Shown piece after piece: positions 11,871-24,311 of a DNA stretch of 64,000 nucleotides (position 1 is its first letter; each line of letters starts with the position of its first letter). The notes below the pieces were generated by a model. The model saw only the letters and a list, made by a program, of their open reading frames with translations. It made no database searches and was not told where the DNA came from. The DNA comes from Apricaphanius iberus (Eukaryota; Chordata; Actinopteri; Cyprinodontiformes; Aphaniidae). The translations under genes and the position numbers were made by a program. The stretch is from the NCBI GenBank assembly GCA_028564705.1, contig JAPXFQ010000812.1, positions 387,001-451,000 on the forward strand, read 5' to 3'.

Positions 11871-13739
11871 TTCATAATAGCTACAACGAACTGCCAATGA
11901 GGAGTTGGCTTTGCATTTAAGAACGTCACCATGCCCAAGTATTGTTCTATTTAAGTAGATGCATCGTTCAAATATCACGACCTTCAAATAAAAGACAGAG
12001 CCATCTTTGTTAAGAAGCGCTGTGTCGGCCTGCTGGCCTAAATCAATTAAACGTGTAAGCTTTTAAGCTCATTCCTCTTGATATCTGTGATATGCATAAT
12101 AATGAGCTCATTACCTTGGGCATCAGCTTTGTGTTGGGAGAAGTGTGTGCAACAAACATTTTTATCATTTGTGGTACATGCTTTTATTGGTCCGTGGTGA
12201 AAAACACCCAAATGGTTGGAGACTGAGTGGCTGAGACAGAAATCAGACACCATGTAAGATTGAAGCTGGTTATCCCAAAGCGTGTAGCACTACCTGAACT
12301 ATCAGCCTATCACTGGCAGCAGTACCCATGAAAACACTCTTTCTCAAAGCCCTCCTGTTGTCCTACATGAGAAACCTGTCACCCGCAACCTTTAGACAAG
12401 AAGATGCTAGAAGGAAAAAGAAATGTGACCTTTTTGCAGAAAAAAATAGACCTCAGACAAGCTTTTTTTTATATATCTAGAATTTATATTCTGATGGTTT
12501 CTTTACATGTTTATAGTGAGTGTGAGTGCATGATCTGTTAAAGAACAATCTTGTTGTTTGTGTTTGACAATTGCACAGTGGTTTGAATGAGTCACCACTC
12601 AGACTGCTCGTCCTTTCAGAGTTCAGGGTCAGGAAAAATATTAGCTATTTGCTAATTATTTTATGCTAATTATGATAATTGTGCTGAAAATCTTTCGGCA
12701 TTTTGTTGACTGACTCATTCTTTGTGTAATTGTGAACAGACTAAATGTCAAACATAGGTGTGAAAATCACTGTTAGAAAAAAAGTTGTTCAATTTGCTTT
12801 TATATTTCTGTAAATTTTTATAGTCATCATCATCTGATAGTAAACCTTTGACTCAACCATAAGGGTTTCTGATCTCTAAACAATGTTTTTGCTTTATGCT
12901 GATTTTATGCACAATTAAAATGCGAAACAATTAATAATAAACATATTTCAATTTTCTTTTTAAAAGGAATGATTTTTTGTTATATTCAGTATATTTATTA
13001 AACACCAAATTACAGCAAATGTCTTCAGAAGGCAGTACAAATGCATATCATTTTAAATAGTCCAAACGGAATTCATATGAGTCACATTCATGCTACTACA
13101 CTCCAGTTATATTGTCAGGTTCAGCTCATATAGCATTCAGTCCAATTCTCTTCAATGCTAATTAGTGCCGGTAAGTATGAAGTTTTGGTACTTAAGAGTA
13201 CAAATCCATATTCTAGAATACTTTATATACAGAGAATTTACTTTAGTTCCCCCTGGGAAAATAAAGTATTTTTGAATTGTCTTGATTTAGTAAATGAATG
13301 CCAGTTGCCTTCATCATTCTTACTGTATAGTCTAACCTTGGGGTGATTTTACTGGGACATCCACTCATGTCTCAAATATTTTCCAACTTTTCCAAACCTC
13401 TCCCAGATGGTTAGGCCACAGCAACTTCAATACCTACTTTTGCACAGAACACATTTAAGCCCAAGAGCTGCAAAACTACCATTTTTAATCGGAATGGTGC
13501 TACTTACCATTGAGTCAAATTCATTTGATTAGCAGCTTCCAACTCTTTCTTTCCCTTTTGGATTATGTGGAAATAGCAAGAGTGGAGTTCTTTACAATAT
13601 GTTTTTCCATTTTGAATTTCGTTCAGAATTCAAAATACAATAAATAGTAAATAATTGTAATAATTGTAGTTTTGATTTGTTTTTGTTTTTTTAGACTTCT
13701 TTCATACTTCTTTTGGTTGATTTATTGCCTGTCTGGCCA
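11871..13739. other. No recognised gene; AT-rich
   Basis: Intron-like sequence. A LINE-tail-like motif (GGGAAAATAAAGTATTTTTG) sits at about 13255-13277. Otherwise nothing classified. Confidence 0.4.
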
Positions 13740-14265
13740 AATATTCCCTCTGGTTGTGGCTGCCATGCAGCTTTTTGCTTTTAGCTACTTTTTGCTTTTA
13801 GATAGTTATTATAATGCATAACCATGCTGCTGATTATAATCTCAAACACACAAATACCTGAACTATAATCTGAACTCCATTAGGGGTTTTAATGGATGCT
13901 TCAAACCATCTCATATCCCCTACTCCAACATCTCTCCCCAGTTTCTAACCACACAGCTGTAAAGAGATTTAAAGTGGAGCTGCTAAAGCAAATGAGGCGG
14001 ATTAGCAGTACTTGCTAACAATTGATGGTGTCACTTGTGAGAATTTACTGTGAAATATTAACTGCCTGGAAATTGAGCTGCTTACATGTCAGGACAGCAT
14101 GAGATTGCCTTACAGTAGAGCAACAGTCTTCAGTCAGAGGCATCTTCAGATTTCTTGCTAAACAGATGGCTGTCACTGTCCACAATAACTCTTTAAAAAT
14201 ATCTGGATCACATGAGTTACATTTAATTTCCTTTTTGGATAAATAAAGTATTTGTACCTGAATTT
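13740..14265 (+). repeat. Unclassified dispersed repeat, copy 2
   Basis: Shares blocks in the same order and direction with 5165-6185: ATAATGCATAACCATGCTGC, AAATGAGGCGGATTAGCAGT, GTCAGAGGCATCTTCAGATT. It ends in GGATAAATAAAGTATTTGTA, which looks like a LINE 3' tail. It is shorter than copy 1. Confidence 0.5.
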
Positions 14266-16020
14266 ATATGGGATGTGTTGTGAGTTTTGTACTGTTGGAT
14301 TTTAATCATTTTTAGTACTTAATAAAGACTAGATCATGCTATTTATGTCCTTATACTAAAATTAAGTGAGTGTAGAGGGTTTATGCGCTATATTTTCTGC
14401 TGCAGAACCACGTCTGAATCTTCGTGGGAAAAGACATTTGTTTTCTAGATTTACCTCTTCAGTTTCTCTATTGTTGCTGTGGTTACAGAATTTAAATGTA
14501 ATCTTGATCCTTCGGAGCAATGCGGTTGTCCTCGACTGCTGCGCACAGATGGTGTTTCCTCTCTGACACCTTCCTCTTTGGCTTGAGAGACGCTTTTGTT
14601 TGTGCGATGCTAGATAATACAAGCCCCACCTGCTGTTCGTGCCGCAGCTCGACTTTGTGAATGCAGATGAAGAGCGTGGCTTCTTATTAACCTCGGCTTT
14701 TGAAGCCTCGTCAGTCTTGAGGAGGAGAGTTTCTGGTTAATTTCTGTTTTCTGAAGAAAACAAAAAGCTAATGTCTGACTTTTACCTGCCGGTGGGATCT
14801 TTGCTCTCCACACGCTGGTATTTCTAAAACAAAATTAAACAATGTCAAACACAAAAAGTAATCAAAATTACCGGTCTGTGGTAGATAAAGCTATCGAAAG
14901 TTTCCTGATGAGTTGTGTTGCATCCATGCATCTAAAATCCTGCTTACTCTACATCATCTTACTCAGCATCTTTTCTACCAAAGAAATATTAAATTACATG
15001 ATGAAAAAAAAGCACAGTAATGCATTTGCTATGCCTTCCATTGTCTGTGGGTATAATTATTTTCATCCAGCTTTATTACAAAGGGCTCTATGTAGAAAGT
15101 GATGAGGGTTATGTTACCAGCAGCCATGCATACCACAGTTGCACTCTTTCATAAGAAACGTCATTTGGACTCATGTTTGTGCTTCTTGCAGCAGGGTGGG
15201 GGGCCGAGGACCTGCTCGTTTTTCTTTTGATACGAATCCAACGAAAGAAGAATGAGTGTGTTTACGTCAGAGCATTTCCCAGTGAACATTGTGGTTCTGT
15301 TTTGCATGTCAAATTTTAAAGGATTGCTTTGTATTTGCGTGTACATGGCCTGTGCTAGGCAAATACAAAAAAAATCCCCAATGTGCATTAGAAACAAAAG
15401 CATCAGTGTGAAGACGTTACAGAAAAGGAAAACGAAGTTTCAATGCTAATTGGAAACAATTCTAGTCCATCATTTTTAAGAACCCTTTCTATCAGTTCAT
15501 TCAAAAGGAAGATAGATCATGCATTCTTTGTTAGCTGTATCTGCTGAGTACCGGAAAGTCTTCAATTTTAGTGTAGCTGTAAAACTAGGCAAAGGTTCAA
15601 ATTTAAAAAGTCATTTGCTAATTTCTAAAACAGGCTTCAAAGCTGGTATTTTGCCCTACAACAGCCAGGCTTGCTTTCTAAACATATTTCTAAAACTTAA
15701 AGGGATTATACATAAGTTTAACTACAAATAAAAATATAAATATTAAAAATGTATGCATCTTCAGGAGTGTAAGTATTTTAGCTGCTTTTTCATTTGAATA
15801 CTTTAGACATCTGTTATGAAAAAAAATGTGCATTATAAACCTCCATTAAAAATTTTGGGTCACATTACAGAGAAAGTTACTAGAAATATTAACTCTACTC
15901 ATTAACTAATTTATTTATGCAGCAGCACTTCACGTCACGAACAAAAGAGTTTAAAGTTAAAGAGTTTACATCAAGAAGCCATTCAGCAAAGAATAACGCA
16001 GGCAAGTTTAAGGCATGCAA
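14266..16020. other. No recognised gene
   Basis: 14400-14820 is more GC-rich with overlapping short frames on both strands. None resembles a known protein or has a convincing exon structure. The rest is AT-rich. Confidence 0.4.
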
Positions 16021-16636
16021 AGGCGCATAGCAAAGCGTTAAATACAGAAGTGATGAGAAGGCACATTTCTTTAAAGTGGATTTTGATATTTGCATTATTT
16101 TCAGACAGATTTAGGGTAACAATTTTATTTAAGCATGCTTTAGGATGGTACTGTGTCCCTGGAAGACGCATAATACCACCCACGGCCATTCACTTATTAA
16201 AAAGCCAGGTAAGTCAACCATTTATTAGAATAGCAGCCTGAAGGCCTATAGTAATTCTGGAGGAGCTGTGTAGTTCAACTGGTCAGGTGGGACAACATGT
16301 CGACTGGACAGCTATTAGTCCACCACTCAACAGGTTTAAATGTTGCTCAGTACTTGGGTTTGCTGAGAGGATTGCTGTTGTTGGAAGTCTGTGTCAATGG
16401 GGCACAACTTCATGTCAATTACTCAACACAATCTGCTAGGATTTCTTAAATATAAAAGTTTTTATCTGATTGTAATGCTTGTATAATTGTAGTGAAATTG
16501 CTTTTCTTGTAAAGTGTCTTGAGATGACATCTGTTGTGAATTGATGCTTTATTAATAAACTGAATTGAAATTGAATTTAACTGAAATAAATCAGAACATA
16601 TTGATGTGTTAGAAGGGCCGAATTAAAGTGGGGGAA
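16021..16636 (+). mobile_element. Tc1-like/LINE composite, inverted-repeat arm A
   Basis: Reads as Tc1-like transposon sequence (GTGGGACAACATGTCGACTGGACAGCTATTAGTCCACCAC) interrupted by a LINE 3' end (TTGTAAAGTGTCTTGAGATG ... AATAAACTGAATTGAAATTG), then Tc1-like sequence again (ATTGATGTGTTAGAAGGGCC). It is closely matched, inverted, by 24312-24930. The 63-codon frame at 16050-16241 is shared with the other arm, but most differences between the copies change the residue, so it is not a maintained gene. Confidence 0.7.
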
Positions 16637-17025
16637 TTTCAAAAGGAAATAGTGTACAGTACATATGTCCTAGATGAAGCACAAAACATATATTAATGAA
16701 CAAATAAATCAGCTCGGTGGGCGGAGTTTATGGGGAAAACCACTCTCTTGAATAAAAACTTGTGTTTTTGAGGAAGTCCAACTTCTCCATCAGTGCTTAT
16801 CTTGTCATTTTAGGTATTTATTTCTCACAACTGATTGCATTTGGTGTTCCACAGTTAATCTAACATACAACCAACATGACCCAACATAAATCACAAGAGC
16901 ACCACAAACTGTTTGGTCTACACTATTAAAAAATGTGATGGTGACGCTCTATTGCAATGATAGTAATCAAATTTGATTAATAATTATCAGGTATTACCAC
17001 TAGCAAACAAACCATCCCTTCCTCC
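16637..17025. other. No recognised feature
   Basis: Non-coding sequence between two repeats. Confidence 0.4.
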
Positions 17026-17355
17026 TCTGGGCACCCTGTGTCATTGCCTTGGCTGCGGCTGTTGATCTTCTGCTGCCGATGCAGACGGCTCCCATGATGG
17101 CGTTTCCTGCCTCAGCCCCTTGTTGCTTTTGTTTACTGGTGCATTTATGTGTGTGTGCGTGGGAAATGGGTAGGACTGGGGTGAGTGGGTGGGTTGGTGG
17201 TGGGGGTTGGGGGCTTTAGTTGTGATGATGATTTTTTTGGGGGGTTGGGAAGGGTGGGGTTTTTGGGGTCATTTTAACCTGTAAAGCACTTTGAGAAGCT
17301 TTTGTAGCTGAAACGCGCTTTATAAATAAAGTCTGATTGATTGATTGATTGATTG
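17026..17355 (+). repeat. LINE/SINE 3' end with G-rich stretch and TGAT tail
   Basis: Ends in GTAAAGCACTTTGAGAAGC, GCGCTTTATAAATAAAGTCT and a short TGAT microsatellite, the typical tail of an L2-like element. A G-rich run at 17161-17213 precedes it. The same tail, more worn, is at 39125-39295. Confidence 0.65.
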
Positions 17356-20214
17356 AAGAGATAATTATTACCTAATTTCAATAAGGAAGTCACTATTAAA
17401 TAGATACATAAATGTGAGGTACATTTTACCCAATTTATTTAAGTATTTCATAGCTTTTTATTCAGGGTATTTTATACTTAATATATTACCTCAACAAAGT
17501 CAATGCAAATTGTTACCTCAGATTTATTGGGTAAATTCCATAGATTGCTTTTTACAGTGTACCAAAGTTCATTCAGGTTGATTGCACAGGAGGGTTTGCG
17601 GTTTAGCAAGACTTGATTGTATTAAAACAAAATGATATTCATTAATTCAACACGTATCTTTTAAACCACCCCGAGACAAAGAGCGCAGGAATCACGCAGT
17701 ATCTGGATTCACTCTTGACACATTTTCTTTCTTCGTCTTGATGAAGTGCTCAGGAACATCTAATTAAACTGAATATAGTATGCCTCATTTGCACAGAGAT
17801 CAGTTGTTTTACATCCCCGCTCAGCCTCGCTGGCAAACATCAGCCTGTTTAAAGATTCAAACAAAATCCTCTTCCTGCCTCCAGAAGAGCATCTTAATTG
17901 CTCATCAAATGAATATTTTTTTGTTCTTATTGTGGTTCAGAAACCTAAAACACTATTTTAAAAAGAATATGGAGCTACATTGTCAGCAGACATAACATAA
18001 CACTTTTATTACATTTACACAGATGATTTGCCTTTAGAGGAAGTTTTAGAAGCTGGGTAAAAACACCTAAATACCCCAGAAGCTAGGTTAAAATGCATTT
18101 ACAATACTTTTACAAACTAAAATCTAAGATTTGGGAGTTTATATTTCAACTTTCGGAAGCACATCAAAGCTTCTCCAGTGGCAGTGTTCATTTATTTTCA
18201 TAGCTGATGCCTCTCATGTCCATGTTTTGTGGACACTTTCAAACTGATGTCGATGCTGTGACAAATTTGCAGTTATTGCAGTGGCAATAAAAGGCATAAG
18301 AAGGAGAGAAAAGGCTTTCAGACAAGCAGTACGAGGCAGTACGAGACAGATCAGAAAGCCATCAATAAGAGGAGTTAATATTCACTCTGAGAGGTGGACT
18401 TTTTAACACTTGACCCCATTACAGAGAGGAAAAAGGGAGTTGTGTTTCTGCTTTGTTGCCCTTTGCACTGACAGTGTTAATTTCAGCAGATTACATGATA
18501 TTTGGTTGGCCTACTTTCTGCTTTGATACCAACACTGTCAGGATCAGACTGAATTAATAACATGCTGCCCTGAAACGCTCTTCCGACCTTTCGCTCGTCA
18601 GTTTTCTGCTACTTTCTATCAGAATTGATTAACATCCAGGATTGAAATACTAACCTGTTTGGTAAATCGAACATTGAAAGGTAAAGAGAGAACCTGGTCC
18701 TACAGGACACAAATTTCTAATGTTTTTGTCAAAGAGCTCAACTCTTGGAAAATATACAGTGTACACAGTCAGAATCTTAAAAAGAAAAAAACAGTTGAAA
18801 CATTGGAGCTTTAAACCAAACAAAAAAAGCATGGATTAATACATCTCTGTAATGATGTAGCCAAGTTACCTACCTACTTTTCATCCAAGTAAAACCCTTT
18901 GAAATCAGAAAGATACAAGATTTAGATATAGGTCTTATAATATTTTTTCCAAAGATATAAAATATTTGTATGACTGAAACTTGAACTTTAAAACACTCTA
19001 AATAATTCATTGGATATCTGAGGGGGGAATAAAACTGGATCTTGACTCAATCCGCCTAATTTGTTTTGGCTTTAATTTTGCCAAGTGTGCTGACTTTAAC
19101 CTCATTTTCCGGTCAGCTCTCTTGGTGACAGTGAACAGCTGCTGTGAGCAAGACTTTGGGACAAACCTTGATGCAAAATGATTCCCAATATTTCCTCTTT
19201 GAAGGCTGGTTTTTGTCATCTGCCCTGTATATTCAGCATGGCGAAGCACACATACATACACGATCATCTTCTGTTTGTTGGGGGCCTGTTGTTAATAAAA
19301 TGCTTGGATAAAAAACAAGGATTCTTGACCCTGCGTTATCCTTGTCATACGGTGAATTAAAGTGAGCTGGTTCCTTTCTGGGAGTAGATCAGAACACACT
19401 TTTTTTTTGCCTGTTTTAACGTTGTCTGTTCATTGAATTCTGGCATGTTAAACTTCTAACCTCCTTCAAATTCCTCCTCAAATATCCTTCCATGACTCAT
19501 CTTTGCATCCTTTCCGGAAACAGTATTTTGCCAAATAGTTGAGGAAAGATCATTTAAAACTTTTAGATGCTTTTTTGCTGTTCATGGGTAACACTGATAA
19601 GCTGGTCTATCTGTTAACCATGGCAACACAGCATTTGTTGTAAAGCTGGAGGGGGAGGTTAAGCATGATGCGCAGGAAGGGTGTATTGTGGACAGAGGAA
19701 TCATACTGTGCATGCATCCTAATGTCCGAGAGATGCTGAGCGGGCCCTGAGTCTCAGAGTCTATTCTCAGCTTGAGTCTCTCAATTTTTCAGATGTATAT
19801 GAAGCTGAAAAATAAATCAAAAACCATCCAAACAAAGGAGAGGAGTTGGGGATAGCTACCTTCATGCTGCCGGAGAAAGTTAACACTTTATGGTCAGATG
19901 GTTTTAGCTAGTTTCTGCTTGCATCTAGACGGACTGAGGGTAGAATATTATGAAACAAGCTGATCGACTGAACTATCTCTGAGTAGATGGAAAGATTCAG
20001 CTGGATATTTCATTAATTTTCTGAGGGGAAAACACACACACTCCTTGTAAATATGCTTTACCCAACAATGCCTTAAATGGGGTTCTAGGCATGCATACTG
20101 CATTTCAGTAAGAGAGATCTTCATGATGCCCTTTCAAAAAAAGAAATTTTATATTAAGATTTATTATATACAGAGATACATCTTGAGTGTGTGTTTGTGT
20201 AATCTAGCTTTTCC
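17356..20214. other. No recognised gene
   Basis: AT-rich intron-like sequence. 18320-18345 has a small duplicated CAGTACGA motif. Short open frames (for example 19007-19267 minus, 19178-19360 plus) overlap each other and match nothing known. Confidence 0.4.
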
Positions 20215-20476
20215 CAAACCCCATCAGGGGTAGGCAAAGCAGTTTTTATTTGTATAGCACACTTTTCCAGTTTGTTCCAGATAAGGGGAAAATAGAAACT
20301 GAAAGCTGCTTCTTAATGTTTTGTTCTGATTCTATGGATGATTATTACACTAGAGTTGGAGGACCTGAGTGGTCTGGGTGGTTAGTACAGTGACACGAGA
20401 TCTATATGTTGCTACTAAGCCATACAATGAGTTATAAACTATTAGTATTTTGGAGTCTATTCTCTGAGCAACAGGG
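20215..20476 (-). mobile_element. Antisense LINE, part 1
   Basis: Complement of an L2-like tail (TTTTTATTTGTATAGCACAC) followed by GAGTTATAAACTATTAGTATTTTGGAGTCTATTCTCTGAGC. It continues at 21352 (ACAGGGAGCCAGTGTAAGG), so the element at 20477-21351 split it. Confidence 0.65.
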
Positions 20477-21351
20477 TATGGAGGACTACGGGGGTCATTG
20501 GAAAAGCAATACAGCATTTTGACGATAACTGCTTAATTGTGAATTAAAATATAGATTGCTAAATATATTTTTAAAATTGAACAATTAATCCATACAAAAA
20601 AAAGACAAATTTGAAAAACATTTTGTAATTACACATTTTAAATTTAAATACTAAAGAGGAATTGCTAATTCTATTTATTATTTGATTATTAAATACTGTG
20701 ATTTGAAAATGTTTTTCAAATCCTATTTCAAAATGGAGAATTAAATAACACAATTAATAAATGACATTGTAAATATCTTTCCTTTTCATACATTTAAAAA
20801 AGTTATTCCCTTTTCTAAATCCGTTTTCTCTTTCCAGTTCTCATTTTCAAATCCTTTTTGCAATCGCATTTCCTAAATGGTTTACCCTCTCCTTTTAGCA
20901 TTCGTGTGACCCTCCTGGTCCCTACACTGCAATTTGAAATTGTATTTTTAAATCCAATTTCAAAATTGAGAATTAAATAACATAATTCAATTCAATTCAA
21001 TTCAGTTTATTTATATAGCGCCATTTCACAACAGATGTCATCTCAAGGCACTTTACAAAAAGAGTTATTCCAATACAATGTTTAGTGTAGAAATTACAGA
21101 ACCACAGAAGATTGCGTCGTGGAATTCTCAGCAATCCCTCATACTGAGCAAGCATGCAGCGACAGTGGGACAAAGCAGAAACACAACTCCCTTTTTCCTC
21201 TCTGTAATGTTTTTCAAATTTGTCTTTTTTTTGTATGGATTAATTGTTGAATTTGAAATTATATTTAGCAATCTATATTTTTAATTCACAATTAAGCAGT
21301 TATCGTCAAAATGCTGTATTGCTTTTCCAATGCCCCCCGTAGTCCTCCATA
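20477..21351. mobile_element. Non-autonomous DNA transposon with long terminal inverted repeats
   Basis: The ends begin TATGGAGGACTACGGGGG and close with the inverted copy ending CCTCCATA. The inverted arms run about 145 bp each (20477-20620 and 21208-21351) with few differences. The flanks carry the direct repeat ACAGGG at 20471-20476 and 21352-21357. The interior is AT-rich with short internal repeats, has no transposase and holds a LINE fragment. Superfamily unclear. The similar short frames at 20571-20753 and 21078-21284 come from the two arms. Confidence 0.7.
20984..21195 (-). mobile_element. Antisense LINE tail inside the TIR element
   Basis: Starts with tandem AATTC units, then TTTATTTATATAGCGCCATTT and ATGTCATCTCAAGGCACTTT. 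It ends after CAGCAATCCCTCATACTGAGC, a severe 5' truncation typical of LINE insertion. Confidence 0.75.
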
Positions 21352-21485
21352 ACAGGGAGCCAGTGTAAGGACTTTAGAACCAGGGTGTTGTGCTTTACTT
21401 TCTGGTTCTAGTGAGCATTCTGGATCAACTGCAGCTGTTGCAGTAATCAATTCAACTAAAGATAAACGCATGGATTAGTGGTTTT
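21352..21485 (-). mobile_element. Antisense LINE, part 2
   Basis: Continuation of 20215-20476: GGGAGCCAGTGTAAGGACTT, then GCATTCTGGATCAACTGCAG, as in fish L2-like 3' regions. Confidence 0.6.
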
Positions 21486-22425
21486 GCTGAGTTGTCAAAG
21501 TAGTCCAGTTTGCTTTCATAGCAGCCTTTGTGTCATCTGCGTTATTGGTTCTAGTGTCTGTCACACACTAAACAGTGTTTTCATTTAACCCCTTAATCGG
21601 GTTACATCCCGCTCATAGTACGTTACATACTGGTCAACACCCTTTCTAAGTACATATATATATATTATTCATAATTTTAAACCTACATTTATTATTAGTT
21701 GAATAGTGTATGTCAATCAAGGACACAATCAGATTTGTAGACAGTGAATGCTCTTGTCAAACTACTCAGAAAGCAAATCATGTGCAACTTACCTTTTCAA
21801 GCCTTGATATAATTGACATAACAGAACTACCTCAATGAAAAACTTTCTTTTTATGTCTACAAGTGTCCAGTTAAAGTCCTCCGATAAAAAACTCAAAAGT
21901 TGTACATCAAAAATCGAACATAATCTTCCACTCAAAACTTTGATTTCTCACAATGTTTTCATTATAACTACCATTAGCATGATCATTTTAGCCTACAAAT
22001 AACCAAGTAGAACCTGTCTTCTTCTTTGTGGTGCTCTTTGGCAGTTGGCAAACAAAAGGTTGGTGAATTTCTGCCACCAAATGGTGTGGAGAGTGGACCA
22101 GAATGTCACTCATGATTTCAGCTACCTCTCTAAGGCTGGTGATGTATCCACATTGTCCCTGTTTTTTCTAGCTTTGCTATTGTTTTTATTAAGCTAAGCT
22201 CCAGTGTCTATTCAGGCATACAACCATACCAAAGTATCTTCTTTACTTCCTCCAAAAATCCTGATTAATACTCTACAGCATTCTCTGCTGGTTGCCTTGG
22301 GAGCTTGATTTCCAAAAGAAATGCAAAGTTTACTTTAATTTAAAATGAGGGCTTTGGCCTTCTGAGACTGTCCTTTTTCTCCTGAGCCTGGTAAAAGACT
22401 TATGACACTATAGGTAGCTCAGGAG
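21486..22425 (-). mobile_element. Tc1-like relic, part 1
   Basis: Antisense transposase pieces: TTGCTTTCATAGCAGCCTTT and a GTCATCTGCGTTATTGG block near 21510-21550, and GAGCTTGATTTCCAAAAGAAATGCAAAGTTTACTTT at 22301-22336. About 650 bp at 21590-22240 matches nothing I know and may be another insertion. It is interrupted by the hAT element at 22426. Confidence 0.6.
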
Positions 22426-23113
22426 CAGTGCTGACACAGTTACTTTGAAAAAGTAATATGATTACTGACTACTGGTTACTCCTTCCAAAAGTAACTTAGT
22501 TACTTTACTTATTACTTTATTTTAAAAGTAACTAAGTTAGATTACAAGTTACTTTGTTAGTTACTTTCTGCAGCTCCCAATAACACTCCGCACTGCCTCA
22601 ACATAAACACAATAACCACTTTTACATATAATCACTTTATTTGAAGTGCATTTTAACAGTAAGAACGGATATATACTTGTTTTTTAACCTCACATTGACA
22701 CAGCAACTATAAAGGAATAAGCTGTGTCTTGGGGACATACTTGCTCTCTCACTGCATGTACAAATGGAGAGTTCCACTAGGGGGCAGAGTAGGCCTACAG
22801 AGTACAGAACTCGATTCAGGCCAAAACAAACATGGCACCCGCAAAGGAGATTATCAGCTGTTTCGGCAGCAGTAGAAGGTAGGATCATATTTACCGCTAT
22901 TGATACTTGTTTTCTTAATACTAATGCCGCCATGTACCTAATATATCTTTTTGCTCAAGAAAATGACAAAAATAGTAACTCACAGTGGCTTGAACAAGTA
23001 ATTTTAATCTGATTACCTGCATGAAAAAAGAAACGCGTTAGATTAGTCGTTACTAAAAAAGTGGTCATATTAGGAGTAACGCGCTACTAAGTAACGCGTT
23101 ACCGGCATCACTG
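22426..23113. mobile_element. hAT-type non-autonomous transposon with 8-bp target duplication
   Basis: Left end CAGTGCTGACACAGTTACTT and right end GTAACGCGTTACCGGCATCACTG form short inverted termini (CAGTG-TG). CTCAGGAG flanks both sides exactly (22418-22425 and 23114-23121), the 8-bp signature of hAT elements. Subterminal regions are rich in AGTTACT/AGTAACT motifs, typical of a common fish hAT family. No transposase; the overlapping frames at 22637-22933 and 22764-23012 are chance. Confidence 0.85.
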
Positions 23114-23121
23114 CTCAGGAG

Positions 23122-23200
23122 CGTCTTACAGTTGCACCTCTTGTCCTCGGTATGCCTTAGTTGGTTGTTTTTGAGGCTCTGATTCCAGCTGTCCAGCTGG
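23122..23200 (-). mobile_element. Tc1-like relic, part 2
   Basis: CGTCTTACAGTTGCACCTCTTG continues, weakly, the Tc1-like antisense sequence that stops at 22425. The joint fits Tc1 order (TCTGGTTCAGGAG|TGGCTTGAC). Confidence 0.45.
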
Positions 23201-24311
23201 TAAACTACAGATGAAAATCTGGAACTGTGTGAGGCAATTGAAAAAAGTTTGGTATATTTGGAGCAGGCTCTGTTACTGGCCCCATTTTTTGTTGACTCTA
23301 TTGGTTTTCATATCAAACTGGGACAGCTGAAAATTGCCATGCAAAATTAGCTTTTAATGGTTCCTGCAAGTTACACTCCCCTGGATGCAAAGAGGATTTT
23401 CATTGGATTGCTTTGATGTTGAAAAAAAAAAGTGTGATTCCATCGTGAGTTAAAAAAAGGAATAAGCAGTGATTGGAAGAAATAAAATCTTTGAAAAAAA
23501 GTATTTGGACTACTGGGATTGTTGCATAAATCTGATAATTTAATTACTCTAAGAGGATAAGAAGTGGTCTTACAGCCAAAGGGCTCTTTATTAAGAGATC
23601 AGAGGATTAAATAATCAATTCAACTCCAAATATTCTTATTTGTCCATTAATGATTTTCTAGCTTTAATATTAAGCCCAACACTTTTACTTTAGTTAGCTT
23701 TCAAATATTGGAAAAATATGCAAAACAGTCCAGCCTATCTCACGGATGCTGCCAACAGCTCATCCACGTCTCCCTACAAGACTGCCTGTCTCCTGCTATT
23801 ACGAGTTAAACCTAATGCCAAATAACACTCAGAAACATCTGATTTATTGTCAGAGTAAGAAAGACCCAGATTTTAGTTATGGTCAGTATGGAATATGAAC
23901 TGAGCTCTCTTTGTAGAAGGGCTATTTAAACAATGAACAATTTTAGTGCATTTAACATTGATTTTATCCATCATTTTATCTGCATTGTTGTTACTTTTCA
24001 AATTGGCTTGAAAAGTATTCCTACCCCCAACCACCTTGTGCAAATTTTGATTTAATAGGATTTCCATAAAAATGTTGTTTGATATACTCAGACAAAATAG
24101 TGATAATTGCGATGCAGTAGAAGAAAGACTAGATGGTTCTCAAATATTTTATTAATGAGATTTTAAAAATGTGTGCTCCATCTATATTCAGCTGCAGGTA
24201 CTCTATGTCTCTACCACATAGATAGACATAATCCACAGACTGATCTCCATGCAGATTATCTACGAACATCCATTTTGAAGTTTTGCCACAGATTTCCAAC
24301 TGTTTTTGGGA
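23201..24311. other. Mostly unclassified; weak Tc1-like sequence near the end
   Basis: AT-rich. 24240-24311 resembles the Tc1 region leading into arm B (TTTGCCACAGATTTCCAACTG). Confidence 0.4.

Noticed and set aside
16050..16241. 63-codon frame also present at 24713-24904, suggesting a conserved small protein
   Set aside because: It lies in the inverted transposon copies. By eye, about seven base changes alter the residue and only about two are silent, so it is not under protein-level constraint.
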